The notes under the pieces were generated by a model. That model searched no databases. It saw only the letters and a program-made list of their open reading frames with translations, and had not been told where the DNA came from. Shown here piece after piece: positions 36,909-44,918 of a DNA stretch of 64,000 nt. The number at the start of each line of letters is the position of its first letter. Positions within the stretch are counted from its first letter, which is position 1. Source of the DNA: Pseudomonas sp. MM211 (GTDB lineage: Bacteria; Pseudomonadota; Gammaproteobacteria; Pseudomonadales; Pseudomonadaceae); NCBI RefSeq assembly GCF_020386635.1, contig NZ_CP081942.1, positions 930,001 to 994,000 of the forward strand, given 5' to 3'. The position numbers were made by a program, and so were the translations under genes.

Positions 36909-37760
36909 ATGATAAGCAGCGTTATTCCTTCCACAGTGCGTCGCCTCACCATTGCCTGCGGCGTATTCGTCGCACTGGGTGCCACGGTCGCACAGGCCGC
37001 AGACACCCTGGAGAAGGTCAAGGAAAACAGCAGCGTGCGCATCGGCTACGCCAACGAAACGCCGTTCGCCTACACCGCGCTGGACGGCAGCGTCACCGGC
37101 GAGTCACCGGAAATCGTCAAGAAGATCTTCGAGAAGATGGGCGTGCAGACCATCAACCCGGTGCTCACCGAATGGGGCTCGCTGATCCCCGGCCTACGCG
37201 CCAGCCGCTTCGATCTGATCGCCGCCGGCATGTACATCACCCCGGAACGCTGCAAGCAGGTGCTGTTCACCGACCCGCATTACCAGTTGCCCGACACCCT
37301 GCTGACCAAGACCGGCAACCCGAAAAACCTGCACAGTTACGAAGACATCGCCAAGAGCGGCGCCAAGGTGGCGATCATGGCCGGCACGGTGAACCTCGGT
37401 TACGCCCGCGATGCCGGTATCACCGACGGGCAGATTCTCCAAGTACCGGACACCACTGCACAATTGCAGGCCGTACGCGCCGGTCGCGCCGACGCTGCCG
37501 TGGGCACGCAACTGACCATGAAGAACCTGGCCGAGAAGGGCGGCGACACGGTGGAAGCCATCGCCGACTTCAAGGATGACCCGTCCCACACCGGCTACGG
37601 TGCCCTGGCCTTCCGTCCCGAAGACAAGGCCTTTCGCGACGCGGTCAACGCCGAGCTGAAGAAGTGGATCGGCACCGACGAGCACCTGGCGACTGTCAAA
37701 CCGTTCGGCTTCGACAAGTCCAACATCACCGACAAGACCGCTGCCGAGCTCTGCCAGTAG
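36909..37760 (+). CDS. ehuB: Ectoine/hydroxyectoine ABC transporter substrate-binding protein EhuB
   Basis: A 283-residue periplasmic binding protein of the polar amino-acid family (SBP_bac_3). Signal peptide with cleavage after AQAA near residue 32, then VRIGYANETPFAYTALDGSVTGESPEIVKKI and ITPERCKQVLFTDPHY, both family blocks (cited in short form). EhuB gives the importer its affinity for ectoine and 5-hydroxyectoine. An AGGAGAA ribosome site precedes the ATG. It leads the ehuBCDA operon, divergent from enuR. Confidence 0.92.
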   Translation: MISSVIPSTVRRLTIACGVFVALGATVAQAADTLEKVKENSSVRIGYANETPFAYTALDGSVTGESPEIVKKIFEKMGVQTINPVLTEWGSLIPGLRASRFDLIAAGMYITPERCKQVLFTDPHYQLPDTLLTKTGNPKNLHSYEDIAKSGAKVAIMAGTVNLGYARDAGITDGQILQVPDTTAQLQAVRAGRADAAVGTQLTMKNLAEKGGDTVEAIADFKDDPSHTGYGALAFRPEDKAFRDAVNAELKKWIGTDEHLATVKPFGFDKSNITDKTAAELCQ

Positions 37761-37800
37761 GAGCGGGCGTGCCCGCGAGCGGCTTGCGCGGACGGGCAAT
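37757..37800. repeat. REP element between ehuB and ehuC
   Basis: GTAGGAGCGGGCGTGCCCGCGAGC begins at the ehuB stop codon, a classic Pseudomonas REP core, followed by a diverged second arm (GCTTGCGCGGACGGGCAATGC). Its place after the binding-protein gene fits the common use of such hairpins to keep binding-protein mRNA above permease mRNA. Confidence 0.8.
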
Positions 37801-37838
37801 GCATTTTCGAGTTTCCTTCGCCACATAGGACTGCATTG

Positions 37839-38498
37839 ATGGGCGATCTCCTCCCACTGTTGCTACAAGGCGCCTGGGTGACCGTACAGATCACCTTCTG
37901 GGGCTCGCTGCTGGCCGTCGTCTCGGCGGTAATCGCCGCGCTTGGCCGGCTTTCACCCATCGGCCCACTACGCTGGCTGGCCATCGCTTATATCGAAGTG
38001 TTCCGCGGCACCTCGTTGCTGGTGCAGCTGTTCTGGCTGTACTTCGTGCTGCCGATGCCGCCGTTCAACGTCGAGATGAGCGCCTACGCAGTGGCCATCG
38101 TCGGCCTCGGCCTGCACATCGGCGCCTATGGTGCGGAAGTGATGCGTGGCGCCATTCGCTCCGTGGCAAAGGGTCAGTACGAGGCGTGCCAGGCACTGAA
38201 CATGTCGCCCGCCAAGCGCTTCTACCGAATCATCTTGCCGCAGGCGCTGCTGGCGGCGATTCCTCCGGGCACCAACCTGCTCATCGAGCTGCTGAAAAAC
38301 ACCTCGCTGGTGTCGCTGATCACCCTGTCTGACCTGGCCTTCCGTGCTCGTCAGCTGGATCAGGCGACCTTCATGACCCTGGAAATCTTCGGCCTGGCGC
38401 TGCTGATGTACTTCGTCATGGCCCAGGCGATCAACCTGGGCATGCGCCGGCTGGAAAAACGCCTGGCCCGTGGCCGCATGCGCGGAGGCCTGTCATGA
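37839..38498 (+). CDS. ehuC: Ectoine/hydroxyectoine ABC transporter permease EhuC
   Basis: A 219-residue inner-membrane permease of the HisM/GlnP type with about five transmembrane segments. The EAA loop reads GAIRSVAKGQYEACQALNMSPAKRF (shortened: QYEACQALNMSP) followed by RIILPQAL. ATG at 37839 gives the natural hydrophobic start; a TTG one codon upstream is ignored. It overlaps ehuD by four bases (ATGA). Confidence 0.92.
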   Translation: MGDLLPLLLQGAWVTVQITFWGSLLAVVSAVIAALGRLSPIGPLRWLAIAYIEVFRGTSLLVQLFWLYFVLPMPPFNVEMSAYAVAIVGLGLHIGAYGAEVMRGAIRSVAKGQYEACQALNMSPAKRFYRIILPQALLAAIPPGTNLLIELLKNTSLVSLITLSDLAFRARQLDQATFMTLEIFGLALLMYFVMAQAINLGMRRLEKRLARGRMRGGLS

Positions 38499-39157
38499 AT
38501 TTCTTCGACTGGGCATTCGCCTGGAGCATCCTGCCGCAACTGCTGCAGGCCTCGCTCAATACCCTGCTGATCACCTTCGGTGGTTTCGCCATCGCCATCG
38601 TGTTGGGCCTGTTCTTGGCCATCGCACGGCGCAGCCGCAAGGTATGGCTATCCTGGCCAGCCACCGGGCTGATCGAGTTCATCCGCAGCACGCCACTGCT
38701 GATCCAGGTGTACTTCCTGTTCTACGTATTCCCCAATTACGGGCTCAACCTCACCGCTTTGCAGGCAGGCATTCTCGGTATCGCCCTGCATTACGCCTGC
38801 TACACCGCCGAGGTCTATCGCGCCGGCCTGGACGCCGTGCCGCGGGCGCAGTGGGAAGCGGTCACCGCACTCAATCTGTCGCCGCTGAGCGCCTACCGCA
38901 ACATCATCCTGCCCCAGGCGCTGCGACCGATCCTGCCGGCCCTGGGCAACTACCTGGTGGCAATGCTCAAGGACACCCCGGTGCTGTCAGCCATTACCGT
39001 GGTGGAAATCATGCAGCAGGCCAAGAACATTGGTTCGGAGAGTTTCCGCTACCTGGAGCCGATCACCATGGTTGGCCTGTTCTTTCTGTTGCTCAGCCTC
39101 GGCCTCGCCTGGTGCGTGCGCCGCCTCGAAGACCGTATGGAGGAGGCGCCACGATGA
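38495..39157 (+). CDS. ehuD: Ectoine/hydroxyectoine ABC transporter permease EhuD
   Basis: A 220-residue partner permease of EhuC, same HisQ/HisM-type fold. The EAA region is AQWEAVTALNLSPLSAYRNIILPQALRP (key part WEAVTALNLSP). About five membrane spans. It is coupled to ehuC upstream and to ehuA downstream by ATGA overlaps, so the three products are probably made in balance. Confidence 0.92.
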   Translation: MNFFDWAFAWSILPQLLQASLNTLLITFGGFAIAIVLGLFLAIARRSRKVWLSWPATGLIEFIRSTPLLIQVYFLFYVFPNYGLNLTALQAGILGIALHYACYTAEVYRAGLDAVPRAQWEAVTALNLSPLSAYRNIILPQALRPILPALGNYLVAMLKDTPVLSAITVVEIMQQAKNIGSESFRYLEPITMVGLFFLLLSLGLAWCVRRLEDRMEEAPR

Positions 39158-39978
39158 ACGCCCCGCATCTTTCCCCCAACGCTGCCGGAATTCCCGCCAT
39201 GTCACAGCCCATCGTACGTTTCACCGACGTGACCAAGCGCTACGGCAACCTGACCGTACTCAATCACCTGAACCTGGAAGTCGCCGCTGGCGAGAAGGTC
39301 GCCATCATCGGCCCCAGCGGCTCGGGAAAATCCACGCTGCTGCGGGCCCTGATGACCCTGGAAGACATCGACGAAGGGGTGATCGAAGTCGATGATCAGC
39401 CGCTGACTCATATGCCTGGCCGCGACGGCAGGCTGGTACGTGCCAGCGCCGGCCATCAGCGCAAGGTGCGCGGCAAGATCGGCATGGTGTTCCAGAGTTT
39501 CAACCTGTTCCCGCACATGAATGCCATGCAGAACGTCATCGAAGCGCCGGTACAGGTGCTCGGCATGAACAAGCGCGAAGCCAGCGAGCGCGCTCGGGAG
39601 CTGCTCGACATGGTCGGCCTGGGCGCCAAGCTCGAGCACTACCCGTCGCAGCTTTCCGGCGGCCAACAGCAGCGCGTTGCCATCGCTCGCGCCCTGGCCA
39701 TGCGCCCCAAGGTGATGCTGTTCGATGAAGTGACCTCGGCCCTCGATCCCGAGCTATGCGGCGAAGTGCTCAACGTCATCCGCCGTCTGGGCAGCGAGCA
39801 CAAGCTGACCATGCTGATGGTCACCCACCAAATGGGCTTTGCCCGCGAGTTCGCCGACCGCGTGTGCTTCTTCCACCAGGGCTGTATCCATGAACAGGGC
39901 ACCCCGGCCGAACTGTTCGGCAACCCGCAGCAGGAACGTACACAGAGCTTCCTCAGCGCAGTGAACGAGGCGCACTGA
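39154..39978 (+). CDS. ehuA: Ectoine/hydroxyectoine ABC transporter ATP-binding protein EhuA
   Basis: A 274-residue ABC ATPase of the amino-acid (HisP/GlnQ) group. Walker A IGPSGSGKST, Q-loop FQSFNLFPHM, signature LSGGQQQRVAIARAL, Walker B VMLFDEVTSALDP and switch histidine VTHQMGF are all intact. ATG at 39154 lies in the ehuD stop and has GGAGGAG upstream; an internal ATG fifteen codons in (MSQPIV) is another possibility. It ends the importer operon. Confidence 0.93.
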   Translation: MNAPHLSPNAAGIPAMSQPIVRFTDVTKRYGNLTVLNHLNLEVAAGEKVAIIGPSGSGKSTLLRALMTLEDIDEGVIEVDDQPLTHMPGRDGRLVRASAGHQRKVRGKIGMVFQSFNLFPHMNAMQNVIEAPVQVLGMNKREASERARELLDMVGLGAKLEHYPSQLSGGQQQRVAIARALAMRPKVMLFDEVTSALDPELCGEVLNVIRRLGSEHKLTMLMVTHQMGFAREFADRVCFFHQGCIHEQGTPAELFGNPQQERTQSFLSAVNEAH

Positions 39979-40011
39979 GGCCTTCTCAACGGGGCGGGGA
40001 CGAACCAAGCT

Positions 40012-40073
40012 GGTGGGCTGAAGCCCACCCTACGGGGGCGTACGCTAGGTAGGGTGGGCTTTAGCCCACCAAA
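40012..40073. repeat. GTAGGGTGGGCTTTAGCCCACC palindromic repeat, second copy
   Basis: GGTGGGCTGAAGCCCACCCTAC and GTAGGGTGGGCTTTAGCCCACC lie in tandem inverted form, same layout as 14211-14290. It is in the 211-bp gap between the convergent ehuA and DUF4198 genes. A degraded CATTCCCACGCAGGGCGTGAGG piece (40124-40147), related to the repeat at 43665-43780, follows. Confidence 0.85.
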
Positions 40074-40189
40074 TTTGCTGGTTAACCGGCGGCACTCAAC
40101 AGCGGAAGCGCAGCGTCCCAGAAGGCATTCCCACGCAGGGCGTGAGGAACGATCCGAGCCAGGGCCAGCCAATCGTTCTCGGCAAGGCC

Positions 40190-40825
40190 TTACTGGCGCG
40201 GCACTTCGAACGACAGGGTCGCCACGTGCACCACGCTGTCGTAGCGCTTGCCGTCGACGGTGGCGGCGCCGTTGACCTGGGCAGTCACTTCCAACACGTA
40301 GCGGGCAGGGAAGGAGGGGTCGAGGGTCACAACGCCTTCGGCATCCGGCTTGAGGGTGCGCGTCCACTGTTCGGAGGTGTAGACGTTGACCTGCGAGGCC
40401 GACACCACGGTGCCTTTCCAGTGCAGTTTGAAGGCATTGCCGTTGGGCTCGGTCGGCACTAGTTCCAGGTCATTGACCGCCTTGGTCTCGCTGCGCCCGG
40501 CCTTGGCTTCGTAGATCACCAGGTTGTCGCCTTCCGGCAACTTGGCACTGACGCGCAGATCACCCTGACCGCTATCGGCGATCGGGTAGGCGTCACCACT
40601 GGCGCGCAGCGCAGCGTTCTTGCCATCGGCCTGCTTGATGCTCGGCTCCAGCAGCTTGCCCAGGCTCAGCTGTTCGGTAGGCTGAAAGTCACTCAGGTAA
40701 GCCTTGGCTTGCGGGGCCGCGCCACGCTCGATCCACAGGTACTCGGCCTGGGCCACGGGCAGGGCCAAAGTAGTGCCCAGCAGCAGGGCAAGGGAAGCGG
40801 CGTGACGGCCACGGAACGGGGTCAT
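40190..40825 (-). CDS. Periplasmic DUF4198-like protein
   Basis: The 211-residue product has a signal peptide (ALLLGTTLALPVAQA) and the opening EYLWIERG..AKAYLSDF, then an Ig-like or carboxypeptidase-regulatory-like fold (LELVPTEPNGNAFKLHWKG, GVVTLDPSFPARYVLEV). This matches DUF4198 (NikM-like) proteins often found with PepSY and TonB-receptor genes and linked to metal uptake. A PepSY operon lies 4 kb away on the same strand. Its exact function is unknown. Confidence 0.75.
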   Translation of the reverse strand: MTPFRGRHAASLALLLGTTLALPVAQAEYLWIERGAAPQAKAYLSDFQPTEQLSLGKLLEPSIKQADGKNAALRASGDAYPIADSGQGDLRVSAKLPEGDNLVIYEAKAGRSETKAVNDLELVPTEPNGNAFKLHWKGTVVSASQVNVYTSEQWTRTLKPDAEGVVTLDPSFPARYVLEVTAQVNGAATVDGKRYDSVVHVATLSFEVPRQ

Positions 40826-40978
40826 GGGAACTCCTTTTCACGGGATTGAACAAGAAGCCCGACGCCAGCGACGGGCAAGAAAAGTGGTGGTTCATCTACA
40901 AAGACGGATAACTCGGAGAAAACCCGCACTCAGCGATGAAAAAAACACCACGACTCATTCAACAAGCGTGAAAGCAGC

Positions 40979-41000
40979 GTGCCCACGCAGAGGTGGGCAC
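40979..41000. repeat. Perfect 8-bp stem hairpin downstream of the PilZ gene
   Basis: GTGCCCAC-GCAGAG-GTGGGCAC forms a strong stem 25 bp past the PilZ stop. No T-tract follows on either strand, so it may be a transcript-stabilising or rho-assisted end rather than an intrinsic terminator. Confidence 0.5.
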
Positions 41001-41025
41001 GCAGGGAACTTGCAGCGCAAAGCAG

Positions 41026-41292
41026 TCAGTCGCGGACGAAGCGCAGCCCCACGCCATCGGGGTCGACGCGCATCACTTCCATTTCCAGGATCGGTGCTTC
41101 GAAGGGCATGTCCTGCACCTGACCGGTCACCCGCGTACCGAGCTCCAGCACCGCCAAATCCTCATGCCGGACGTAAACGCCGCCATCGGAAAGATCGCGA
41201 GTCTGGGCGACCAGCTCACCGAAACTCGGATGGCAGATCTTGATGCGGCACTTCATCGGTGTGCGGGGATACTGGCGCTGGTTGGCGGACAT
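41026..41292 (-). CDS. PilZ-domain protein
   Basis: An 88-residue single-domain PilZ protein. The c-di-GMP motif parts appear as RQYPRTPMKCRI (RxxxR-like) and the later DLSDGGVYVRHE (D/NxSxxG). Start at 41292 (MSANQRQ) gives the normal small-PilZ length; upstream frame lacks homology. It corresponds to PA0012 by position in P. aeruginosa, a c-di-GMP binder. It lies 98 bp after the acyltransferase gene on the same strand. Confidence 0.87.
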   Translation of the reverse strand: MSANQRQYPRTPMKCRIKICHPSFGELVAQTRDLSDGGVYVRHEDLAVLELGTRVTGQVQDMPFEAPILEMEVMRVDPDGVGLRFVRD

Positions 41293-41390
41293 GTCCTGAA
41301 CAGCCTCGTGCAAAAAGATTTGCCCTGTTAATAACTCAATTTTCTGCTTACGCCCAGCCCATCGGGCCTCATTGCGAGGCACCTTGGCTT

Positions 41391-42278
41391 TCAGTACCAG
41401 CGAGCCTCACCTTCAGGGCGCTTCTTGAAGCGTTTCATGCTCCACATGTACTGGCTGGGGTAAGCGCGCACGTACTTCTCCACCACGGCGCTCATCGCCG
41501 CCACGGCGGTGTAGGTGTCTTCGCTGTACATACCTTCCGGCGCGGCTTCAAGGATCACTTTGTAACCCGAACCATCCTCCAGACGCAGCGCATGCAGGAA
41601 CACGCCAACCGCCTTGTGCCCAACAAGCATGCCCGGCACGAACTTGCTGGTCAGCGCCACGGTGCCGCAGAAGGGCACGAACATCCCGGACGACAAGCTC
41701 GGCTCAGGGTCTGCGGGGATGCCAACGGAACCGCCCTTGCGGACTTCCTTGATGACGCTAAGGATGCCTTCCTTGGTCGACGGCGCCACGCGATTGCCCA
41801 GCTGCACGCGCTGCTCGCGGAGCAGATCATCCACAGCTTTGAGCTTTGGTGGGCGGTAGAAAATGATCGGTTTGCACTGCGAACAGTAGAAGTGGTTGAG
41901 CACTTCCCAGTTGCCCAGGTGGCTGGTGATGCCGACCACGCCCTTGCCAGAGGCGAGAGCGGCTTCGAGCACTTCTAGGCCCTCGACTTCACGCACCCGG
42001 GCCAGCGACTTGTGCGCCGGCCAGACCCAGGCGCAGGCGCTTTCGGTCAGCGTGCGACCAATGTCCATCAGGCTGCGGCCGACCAGCTTGTCGTGCTCGG
42101 CGGCAGTCAATTCAGGGAAGCATTTGGCCAGGTTGATGCGCACCACGTCGCGCGAGCCCGATGGCAGTTTCCACATCAGCCAGCCGATCATCGCGCCGAG
42201 CGACTGCACCGCACGCCATGGCAACAGGGCGAACAAGCGCAGGGAACCGACTACCAACGCGCCTTTGAGCTTTTCCAC
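41391..42278 (-). CDS. Lipid A late acyltransferase (LpxL/HtrB family)
   Basis: A 295-residue inner-membrane acyltransferase of the LpxL/LpxM (HtrB/MsbB) family, which adds secondary acyl chains to lipid A. One N-terminal hydrophobic segment, the catalytic HLGNWE motif near residue 120 (SHLGNWEVLNH) and the downstream GIPADPEPSLSSGMFVPFCG block are present. Pseudomonas carries more than one paralogue, and chain specificity cannot be read here. Its place next to tag and pilZ is conserved (PA0011). Confidence 0.9.
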   Translation of the reverse strand: MEKLKGALVVGSLRLFALLPWRAVQSLGAMIGWLMWKLPSGSRDVVRINLAKCFPELTAAEHDKLVGRSLMDIGRTLTESACAWVWPAHKSLARVREVEGLEVLEAALASGKGVVGITSHLGNWEVLNHFYCSQCKPIIFYRPPKLKAVDDLLREQRVQLGNRVAPSTKEGILSVIKEVRKGGSVGIPADPEPSLSSGMFVPFCGTVALTSKFVPGMLVGHKAVGVFLHALRLEDGSGYKVILEAAPEGMYSEDTYTAVAAMSAVVEKYVRAYPSQYMWSMKRFKKRPEGEARWY

Positions 42279-42366
42279 AAGCTGCTCCCGTCAGAAAAAG
42301 GGAGCGCATTGTAACCGCCTCGGACCAGCGTGGCTGTTACATACATGCGCAGAAACGAGGAGGCGT

Positions 42367-42981
42367 TCAGTAAAGCCTGGTCTTCAGGCGTTCCTGCAAC
42401 TCACGTTCATAGGCCTGCACATCGAATTGTGGATCCATGACCGCCTTGAGGATATCGCCTGCCGACGGCAGGCTGGAGCGTTCAACATGCCGCTCTGCCT
42501 CCCACAGGCCGGAGCGCACAACCGCCTTGGAACACTGAAAGTAGCAAGTGTCCACGCTGATACGCAGCACGCTACGCGGCAGCTTGCCTTGCGCCATGCA
42601 CTGTTCCAGCAGTGCCGGTTCTACAGAGATCGTGGCGCGACCGTTGACCCGAAAGCTCTCGCCGACCCCGGGAATCAGGAACAGCAGCGCCACGTGGGGG
42701 TCGTGGATGATATTGCGCAGGCTGTCGATGCGGTTGTTGCCCGGGCGATCCGGCAGCAGCAGGGTGCGCTCGTCGACAACCCGCACGAAGCCCGGCGCAT
42801 CGCCCCGCGGCGAGCAATCCAGCCCGTCGGGGCCGTGGGTGCCGAGCACCACGAAAGGCGACGCGGCGACCAGCGCCTGGTAGGGCTCGCTGAGGTAGGG
42901 GATTTCCTTGCGCAGCGAGCGCTCGTGGGCCTCGCCGTATAGCGCCTGCAGTTGTTCCAGAGTGTCGATGGTCGTACTCAA
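42367..42981 (-). CDS. PPOX-type FMN flavoprotein (pyridoxamine-phosphate-oxidase-like)
   Basis: A 204-residue split-barrel flavoprotein. PFVVLGTHGPDGLDCSPRGD and PDRPGNNRIDSLRNIIHDPHVALLFLIPG (cited briefly as PGNNRIDSLRNI) are the FMN-binding blocks of the MSMEG_1061-like group. Probably an oxidoreductase of unknown substrate, not the vitamin B6 enzyme PdxH. The ATG overlaps the tag stop by four bases, so it is coupled to tag. Confidence 0.8.
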   Translation of the reverse strand: MSTTIDTLEQLQALYGEAHERSLRKEIPYLSEPYQALVAASPFVVLGTHGPDGLDCSPRGDAPGFVRVVDERTLLLPDRPGNNRIDSLRNIIHDPHVALLFLIPGVGESFRVNGRATISVEPALLEQCMAQGKLPRSVLRISVDTCYFQCSKAVVRSGLWEAERHVERSSLPSAGDILKAVMDPQFDVQAYERELQERLKTRLY

Positions 42982-43541
42982 GGGCGTGCCTCCTGTTGCA
43001 ATTCTGCGTAGCGATCACAATCGCGGGTGTGATCCATGACCATGCCGGTGGCCTGCATGAAGGCATAGCAGATGGTCGATCCGACGAAAGTGAAACCGGC
43101 CTTCTTTAACGCCTTGCTCATGGCTTCGGCTTCGGGCGTCACCGCTGGCACATCTGCGCGCCCGCTGAAATGGTTGACCTTGGGCGTGCCGCCGACAAAC
43201 GACCAGAGCAGCGCCACCGGATCGTCGAGGCGCAGCCAGGCCTGAGCGTTCTTGCGCGCAGCCTGCAGCTTGAGACGATTGCGGATGATGCCGGGGCCCT
43301 GCATCAGGGTTTCGATGTAGTCATCGCTCATCGCCGCCAGACGCTCGGCATCGAAACCGAACAACACCTGACGATAGCGCTCGCGCTTCTTCAGCACGGT
43401 AATCCATGACAATCCGGCCTGGGCACCTTCGAGCAGCAGCATCTCGAACAAATGCTGTGGGTCGCGGGACGGCACGCCCCACTCTCTGTCGTGATAGGCC
43501 TGATAGAGCGGGTCGTCGTTACACCAGAAACAGCGAGGCAT
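42978..43541 (-). CDS. tag: DNA-3-methyladenine glycosylase I Tag
   Basis: Tag removes 3-methyladenine from alkylated DNA. The 187-residue protein starts MPRCFWCNDDPLYQAYHDREWG, holding the zinc cysteines and the tryptophan/tyrosine of the base pocket, with LEGAQAGLSWITVLKKRE and the C-terminal zinc histidines (MDHTRDCDRY). Position next to the HtrB-like gene agrees with P. aeruginosa. Confidence 0.95.
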   Translation of the reverse strand: MPRCFWCNDDPLYQAYHDREWGVPSRDPQHLFEMLLLEGAQAGLSWITVLKKRERYRQVLFGFDAERLAAMSDDYIETLMQGPGIIRNRLKLQAARKNAQAWLRLDDPVALLWSFVGGTPKVNHFSGRADVPAVTPEAEAMSKALKKAGFTFVGSTICYAFMQATGMVMDHTRDCDRYAELQQEARP

Positions 43542-43615
43542 GGCAGTCGGCTCGGCGATGGGCGAGGGCAGACTATAACCGGGGATCGATTACGAGTGAG
43601 CCAGCGCCGACTCTT

Positions 43616-43785
43616 GTAGCCTGGGTAGAGCGCAGCGAAATCCGGGAAGCAGTTGATCGTTCCCACGCTCTGCGTGGTAATGCATTGGCAGGACGCTCTG
43701 CGTCCGTACATCGTTATCCGAGCTCGCAAATCGTGGCGCGGAGCGCCACAGGATGAATGCCCACGCAGAGCGTGGGAACTATAGG
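43616..43785. repeat. Composite palindromic repeats between tag and the DUF3325 gene
   Basis: The 262-bp gap contains one arm of the GTAGCCTGGGTAGAGCGCAGCG family (43616-43646) followed by a second family: GTTCCCACGCTCTGCGTGG, a GGACGCTCTGCGTCC hairpin, GGCGCGGAGCGCC, and CCACGCAGAGCGTGGGAAC at the end. The outer pieces are inverted copies of each other. This is a common Pseudomonas intergenic repeat type. Confidence 0.8.
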
Positions 43786-43803
43786 CCCCTACACATCCGT
43801 CAC

Positions 43804-44625
43804 TCAGGATTCGCGTTCGAGAAACGCCGCCAGTTCGGGCGATACCTTGTCGATATCCACCGCCGCGTGATGCACGCTGCCGTCCTTGCCTTCCACGGTC
43901 AGCCACAGCTGATCGCTGAGTGTGGCCTTGGCGGGAATCTGGATTTCCACCCAGCGATCCCAGCGGTTGCCAGAAAACACCAGGCCCGCTGCACGCAGTG
44001 AACGTGGCTTGCGGATTTTCAGATAGGCCGCGCGGATCTGGTCATCGCAGGTTTCGCAGAAGCGTACTTCGAAGGCCTTGAACGGCGTGCCCAGCACACG
44101 GTGCGGCGCCTTGCGTTGCGCCTCGGCCAGAGTGAACGACCAAGGGCCGACCTGACCCTGCACGGCTTCATCGCTGTGCAGCGGTTTCGGCGAAGCACTG
44201 AGCAACAGGCCGACCACCGCCACGGGCACCAGCAGCAACACGCCGGTCGCCCCGCGGCGCATCCAGTGCAGGCGTTCGACGGGCTGTGCGACGAGACTCT
44301 CGACCACCTTAGGCTTCTTCTCGCGGCGTGGCGCGGCCTTGCCCGGTGACGGCTGCCATGGCCACCTTGGCAGGTAGAAAACCAACACGATACCGGCGAC
44401 CGACAACCAGCCCAGCCAGGCCGCCGCACCAACGCTCACGCCCCAGTGACTGAGGCTCAGGCCCAATGCCAGAGCCAAAAGCAACCAGCCTGCGGCGCGC
44501 AGTACCTGCATCCACAGCGGTGACAGCACGCGGCGCAGCAGATGCTTGCAGTGTTTTTCCATCGCCAACGCCAGGGCGATGAAGCCACCGAGGCTCGCCA
44601 GCAGAATGGAGAGATTCAGGCTCAT
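43804..44625 (-). CDS. DUF3325-like membrane protein with an added C-terminal domain
   Basis: A 273-residue protein. The first about 90 residues hold three hydrophobic segments and look like DUF3325 (ALAMEKHCKHLLRR, AAGWLLLALALGLSL). After a basic linker a fourth membrane segment near residue 125 leads to a C-terminal, probably periplasmic region of about 130 residues with a CETC pair. Free-standing DUF3325 proteins are about 100 residues, so this looks like a fusion. It overlaps the DUF3649 gene (ATGA) and belongs to a PepSY operon found near iron-uptake genes in Pseudomonas. Confidence 0.72.
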   Translation of the reverse strand: MSLNLSILLASLGGFIALALAMEKHCKHLLRRVLSPLWMQVLRAAGWLLLALALGLSLSHWGVSVGAAAWLGWLSVAGIVLVFYLPRWPWQPSPGKAAPRREKKPKVVESLVAQPVERLHWMRRGATGVLLLVPVAVVGLLLSASPKPLHSDEAVQGQVGPWSFTLAEAQRKAPHRVLGTPFKAFEVRFCETCDDQIRAAYLKIRKPRSLRAAGLVFSGNRWDRWVEIQIPAKATLSDQLWLTVEGKDGSVHHAAVDIDKVSPELAAFLERES

Positions 44626-44918
44626 GCCGCACCTCCCGATTGCAACACCCAGCACAGCAATGCGATCACCGCGGTGGGGATCAGCATGCCCAGCCAGGCA
44701 CGGGTCACGCTACGCACGCTGAACACCCAGATCACCGCCACCGCATACAGGGTAAAGCTGAGCATCGTGGCGGCCAGCACGGCCTGGCTTTTCGGCAGCG
44801 GCCAGACCAGCGACAACAACACGGTCAGCGCGGAGGTCAGGGCATAGCCACCCAGCGCCGCAGCCAGCACTCGCGAGACGACCAACCAACGATAACGCGC
44901 CATAGAACCTTCTTTCAT
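44622..44918 (-). CDS. DUF3649 membrane protein
   Basis: A 98-residue inner-membrane protein with about three hydrophobic segments (VLAAALGGYALTSALTVLL, AATMLSFTLYAVAVIWVF, LIPTAVIALLCWVL), typical of DUF3649. ATG at 44918 overlaps the PepSY stop and has AAGGAGG eight bases upstream; an internal ATG at 44903 is possible. Function unknown; always seen with PepSY/DUF3325 genes in iron-regulated loci. Confidence 0.8.
   Translation of the reverse strand: MKEGSMARYRWLVVSRVLAAALGGYALTSALTVLLSLVWPLPKSQAVLAATMLSFTLYAVAVIWVFSVRSVTRAWLGMLIPTAVIALLCWVLQSGGAA

Noticed and set aside
43616..43785. CRISPR-like repetition
   Set aside because: The repeats are inverted and unevenly spaced, there are no regular spacers and no cas genes; they fit known REP-type elements.
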